This document shows, one piece after another, positions 6,710 through 8,518 of a DNA stretch of 8,518 bases (the first letter of the stretch is position 1; each line of letters opens with the position of its first letter). Under the pieces are notes generated by a model. That model worked only from the letters and a program-made list of their open reading frames with translations. It did not search any database and was not told the origin of the DNA. A program made the position numbers and the translations under genes. Source of the DNA: an uncultured Pseudomonas sp. (GTDB lineage: Bacteria > Pseudomonadota > Gammaproteobacteria > Pseudomonadales > Pseudomonadaceae); NCBI GenBank assembly GCA_943914515.1, contig CALUCI010000228.1, positions 1 to 8,518 of the forward strand, written 5' to 3'.

Positions 6710-6739
6710 ATTTAGCGCCACGACCAGGCTGCTGAACAA
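6710..6739 (-). promoter_or_regulatory. Weak candidate dsdA promoter
   Basis: On the minus strand, TTGTTC (6734-6739) and CTAAAT (6710-6715) are 18 bp apart. Both match consensus poorly (3 of 6 each), as is usual for activator-dependent promoters. The predicted start is near 6703, about 32 nt before the dsdA ATG. Confidence 0.3.
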
Positions 6740-6754
6740 GCGATGCCTTGGCGA

Positions 6755-6783
6755 CGGACAGGTGACCGCAAATCATCTGTCCG
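6755..6783. promoter_or_regulatory. Inverted repeat upstream of dsdA, candidate DsdC operator
   Basis: CGGACAG (6755-6761) and CTGTCCG (6777-6783) are perfect 7-bp arms with a 15-nt spacer. The centre, about 6769, lies some 66 bp upstream of the predicted dsdA start point, the usual place for a LysR activator site. The alternative is a hairpin after the acetyltransferase gene, but no T-run follows. Confidence 0.4.
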
Positions 6784-6797
6784 CCGCTGCGTCGCAC

Positions 6798-7490
6798 TCA
6801 GGCCATCTCGGCCTTGGGCACCGCTGCCGGGCGCGGTCTGCACAAGGGTTCCAGTCGCGAACCGCTGTAATGGCTGTGGCGAAACAGCTTGAAGCGACCG
6901 AACAGGCCGTACACATGCACGACGCGGCCCTGCTCGCGGTAGCCCATGCGCACATGCAGCTTGAGCGCCGGGACGTTGTGGGTTTCGACCACATCCACCA
7001 CCCGCGTGCAGCCCTGGGCGTGCATGGCCTGCCACAGGTCAAGCTGGGCATCCACCGACAGCCGGCTGCCGAAGTAGGCCGGGATCATTTCGCCGCCGAA
7101 CTCGAAGAAGTCGCCGGCTTGCACAGGGAAGGTGCAGCCGTAGTAATGGCGGTCGTGATAGTCGCGGGTGCTGGCCCAGATAAAGGCGACCGCGTCGCCG
7201 GCCTCGTCGAGGTACATGTGCCCGGTGTGACCTTCGCGGGCCAGTTCGGCCATGGTCTGTACCCGGTCACCAAAATGGCGGCTGAAGGCCACGGCGTTGT
7301 CCTCGGTAATCACCACCAGGCGCACCGGCGGATGCTCCTTGAGGTTGTGCGCGGCAACCGGGGTGACCAGGTCGCGCTCCATCCACAACAGCTCCCAGTG
7401 AAAGAAAACATGGCGGCGCCACAGTGTGGCGAGGGTCCGGCGCAGGCCTTTTTGCTTGATTCGATCGCGGATCTTTCGCAGTGCACGCAT
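6798..7490 (-). CDS. GNAT-family N-acetyltransferase, substrate unknown
   Basis: This 230-aa protein has a very basic N-terminus (MRALRKIRDRIKQKGLRR). A GNAT-like core spans about 57-200: a hydrophobic strand HMYLDEAGDAVAFIW (91-105), an acceptor-side loop GGEMIPAYFG (132-141), then VVDVVETHNVPALKLHVRMG (164-183) and YREQGRVVHVYGLFGRFK. The N-x-x-A-x-x-L-(x)4-MGY pattern with following strand is typical of GNAT acetyl-CoA binding. The basic N-terminus could contact membrane, nucleic acid or an acidic substrate. I chose the ATG at 7490, not the longer frame to 7637, because AGGAG sits 7 nt upstream and the extra 49 codons look non-coding. It shares orientation with dsdA but lies 126 bp away, so a functional link is unproven. 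I do not recognise a characterised orthologue. Confidence 0.8.
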   Translation of the reverse strand: MRALRKIRDRIKQKGLRRTLATLWRRHVFFHWELLWMERDLVTPVAAHNLKEHPPVRLVVITEDNAVAFSRHFGDRVQTMAELAREGHTGHMYLDEAGDAVAFIWASTRDYHDRHYYGCTFPVQAGDFFEFGGEMIPAYFGSRLSVDAQLDLWQAMHAQGCTRVVDVVETHNVPALKLHVRMGYREQGRVVHVYGLFGRFKLFRHSHYSGSRLEPLCRPRPAAVPKAEMA

Positions 7491-7614
7491 GCTTTTTCTC
7501 CTGTCCTGCTCTTGGGCGGATCTGGCAAATCGGGCGTGCGCAGTAATGCGTGCTGAAACGTCAGCCCTGACGGTGGCCCGGGGGTGAAACGCGGTGAAGA
7601 TGAAACTTTTTTCA

Positions 7615-7645
7615 TGTATAGCGCAGCGTTTTGCCACCGTGTCAA
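7615..7645 (-). promoter_or_regulatory. Candidate promoter of the GNAT gene
   Basis: On the minus strand, a perfect -35 TTGACA (7640-7645) is followed after 19 bp by TATACA (7615-7620, 5 of 6 to TATAAT). The spacer is two bases longer than ideal. A start near 7608 would give a leader of about 118 nt before the ATG at 7490. Confidence 0.45.
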
Positions 7646-7797
7646 AAAGCCAACAGTGGTAGTTGTTTCAAAATATGTAATATTGCTCGGGATGCTCTAC
7701 GGCGGTACTTGCGAGGTCTGTGCAGATGGTCGGAAATCGCTGGCGGTTTTTTGACTTTATTTTGGCGGCGGATTTTCGCTGCGGCGCGAGACCGGGT

Positions 7798-7811
7798 CGC
7801 AAGCGTTTGCG
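7798..7811. promoter_or_regulatory. LacI/PurR-like operator palindrome
   Basis: CGCAAGCGTTTGCG has 5-bp perfect outer arms and a central CpG, and differs at one base from the perfect palindrome CGCAAACGTTTGCG, the core of the E. coli PurR box. Flanking T (7797) and A (7812) extend the dyad. It overlaps the predicted -35 of sotB, so a LacI-family repressor is a reasonable guess. No such regulator is encoded in the window. Confidence 0.45.
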
Positions 7812-7835
7812 AGCGGCTGGCCGCTCACGTAGACT
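7807..7835 (+). promoter_or_regulatory. Candidate sotB promoter with palindromic spacer
   Basis: TTGCGA (7807-7812) and TAGACT (7830-7835) each match consensus at 4 of 6 with a 17-bp spacer. The spacer begins with AGCGGCTGGCCGCT (6-bp arms, from 7812), a second possible operator. The start would be near 7842, about 100 nt before the ATG. Confidence 0.35.
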
Positions 7836-7869
7836 CCCGCCTGTTCATCTTTTCTTACAAACCCGCTTG

Positions 7870-7903
7870 GCACATCCGGACCTTCGGTCCATGGGTGCTT
7901 TTG
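7870..7903 (+). terminator. Hairpin with short T-run in the sotB leader (possible attenuator)
   Basis: GGACC-TTC-GGTCC (7878-7890) is a perfect stem. The outer arms GCAC (7870-7873) and GTGC (7895-7898) extend it through an imperfect internal loop. TTTT (7899-7902) follows directly. The T-run is short, so this may be a weak terminator or attenuator, or only a leader fold. It lies 40 nt before the sotB start codon. Confidence 0.35.
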
Positions 7904-7942
7904 TCACGCGTGCGTTTTGACCCCAGGAGCTTCAGGCACCGC

Positions 7943-8518
7943 ATGAATAGTCCCGTTGAACCTCGCAGCGGCAGTTGGCTCAGTGTGTTCGCACTGGCGT
8001 TGGGAGCCTTCATCTTCAACACCACCGAGTTCGTCCCGGTGGCCCTGCTCAGTGACATTGGCCGCAGTTTCGACATGCCCAGCGCCCAGGTCGGGCTGAT
8101 GCTCACCGTCTACGCCTGGGTGGTCTCGCTGACCTCGCTGCCGATGATGCTGCTGACCCGCAATATCGAGCGCCGGCGCCTGCTGGGCCTGCTGTTCGTG
8201 CTGTTCAGCCTCAGCCACGTGGCCTCGGCCATGGCCTCGAGCTTCGGCTTGTTGCTCGCCAGCCGTATCGGCATTGCCCTGGCGCATGCGGTGTTCTGGT
8301 CGATCACCGCGTCGCTGGCGGTGCGTGTCGCGCCGCCAGGCCAGCAGGCCAAGGCACTCGGCTTGCTGGCGACTGGCACGACGCTGGCGATGGTCCTGGG
8401 GATTCCGCTGGGGCGGGTGGTGGGCGAAGCGCTGGGCTGGCGCACGACGTTCCTCGACATTGCCCTGATTTCGGTGGCGACCCTGCTCTGGCTGCTGCGT
8501 TCGCTGCCGTTGCTGCCC
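7943..8518 (+). CDS. sotB: Sugar efflux transporter SotB, MFS family (3' end outside the window)
   Basis: This is an inner-membrane, proton-driven exporter of arabinose and related sugars in E. coli (SotB/YdeA). The first 192 residues are present and the frame is open at the right edge; the family is about 395 aa. AFIFNTTEFVPVALLSDIG, QVGLMLTVYAWVVSL, AHAVFWSITASLAVR and GTTLAMVLGIPLGR are nearly the same as in E. coli SotB. About six membrane helices can be placed (about 12-32, 50-70, 79-98, 103-123, 138-158 and 168-188). The loop TRNIERRR between helices 2 and 3 stands where MFS motif A lies. The ATG at 7943 matches the family N-terminus; CAGG lies 6 nt and AGGAG 13 nt upstream. The gene is divergent from the GNAT gene, and a LacI-like palindrome upstream would suit sugar control. 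Confidence 0.93.
   Translation, partial: MNSPVEPRSGSWLSVFALALGAFIFNTTEFVPVALLSDIGRSFDMPSAQVGLMLTVYAWVVSLTSLPMMLLTRNIERRRLLGLLFVLFSLSHVASAMASSFGLLLASRIGIALAHAVFWSITASLAVRVAPPGQQAKALGLLATGTTLAMVLGIPLGRVVGEALGWRTTFLDIALISVATLLWLLRSLPLLP

Larger units (their letters stand above)
7491..7942. other. Divergent intergenic region between the GNAT gene and sotB
   Basis: These 452 bp contain no gene I can support. They hold a leftward promoter candidate (7615-7645), an A/T-rich patch around 7600-7690 that contrasts with the GC-rich genes, a LacI-type palindrome (7798-7811), a second palindrome (7812-7825), a rightward promoter candidate (7807-7835) and a hairpin (7870-7898) just before sotB. Confidence 0.7.

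Noticed and set aside
6498..7556. 352-codon open frame on the plus strand
   Set aside because: It spans the start of dsdA, the intergenic gap and the GNAT gene in antisense; it is a GC-rich shadow.
7726..7920. Short plus-strand frame ending 22 nt before sotB, with GAGG 9 nt before an ATG, a possible leader peptide
   Set aside because: Third codon positions are not GC-biased like the neighbours, no domain is visible, and it runs through the predicted promoter and palindromes. I kept the region as regulatory DNA.
7904..8460. Minus-strand open frames of 83-127 codons
   Set aside because: They are antisense to the start of sotB, whose protein matches the family closely.
1..8518. tRNA, rRNA, insertion sequence, prophage or defence system
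   Set aside because: No tRNA cloverleaf sequence, transposase, integrase, terminal repeat or defence-type domain was recognised in the window.

Overview
The window looks like a chromosomal segment of a fluorescent-type Pseudomonas (P. putida/P. fluorescens sense). The evidence is the high GC content with strong G/C bias at third codon positions, a typical Pseudomonas REP pair (REPIN) at the left end, a Fur-controlled iron-starvation sigma / FecR / TonB receptor cluster, and the D-serine and sugar-efflux genes. Every gene recognised belongs to a known family. I found no new multigene defence, toxin or mobile system. The least explained parts are the non-coding regions.

Layout. Positions 1-234 hold an ambiguous gene edge (1-77), a REPIN (78-156) and unassigned spacer. 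Positions 235-4364 hold a complete cell-surface signalling operon read leftwards: Fur box and promoter, ECF sigma factor (3777-4289), FecR-type anti-sigma factor (2794-3780, 4-nt overlap), and an outer-membrane siderophore receptor with an N-terminal signalling (STN) domain (235-2676, TTG start). The receptor's C-terminal cysteine pair and adjoining sequence resemble ferrichrome/ferrioxamine (hydroxamate) receptors. In the usual model for such triads, the ferric siderophore binds the receptor, the receptor STN domain contacts FecR in the periplasm, FecR is processed, and the released sigma factor transcribes the receptor gene. Fur represses the sigma/FecR transcript when iron is plentiful.

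Positions 4390-6671 hold a D-serine catabolism pair, also leftward: dsdA (PLP-dependent D-serine dehydratase) followed with a 1-nt overlap by dsdC (its LysR-type activator). This differs from the divergent dsdC/dsdXA layout of E. coli, and no dsdX permease is visible. A dyad about 100 bp upstream of dsdA is a candidate DsdC site.

Positions 6798-7490 encode a GNAT-family acetyltransferase of unknown substrate (leftward). A divergent intergenic region of about 450 bp follows, with promoter-like elements, a LacI/PurR-like palindrome and hairpins. The rightward gene sotB (MFS sugar efflux transporter) then starts at 7943 and runs off the right edge.
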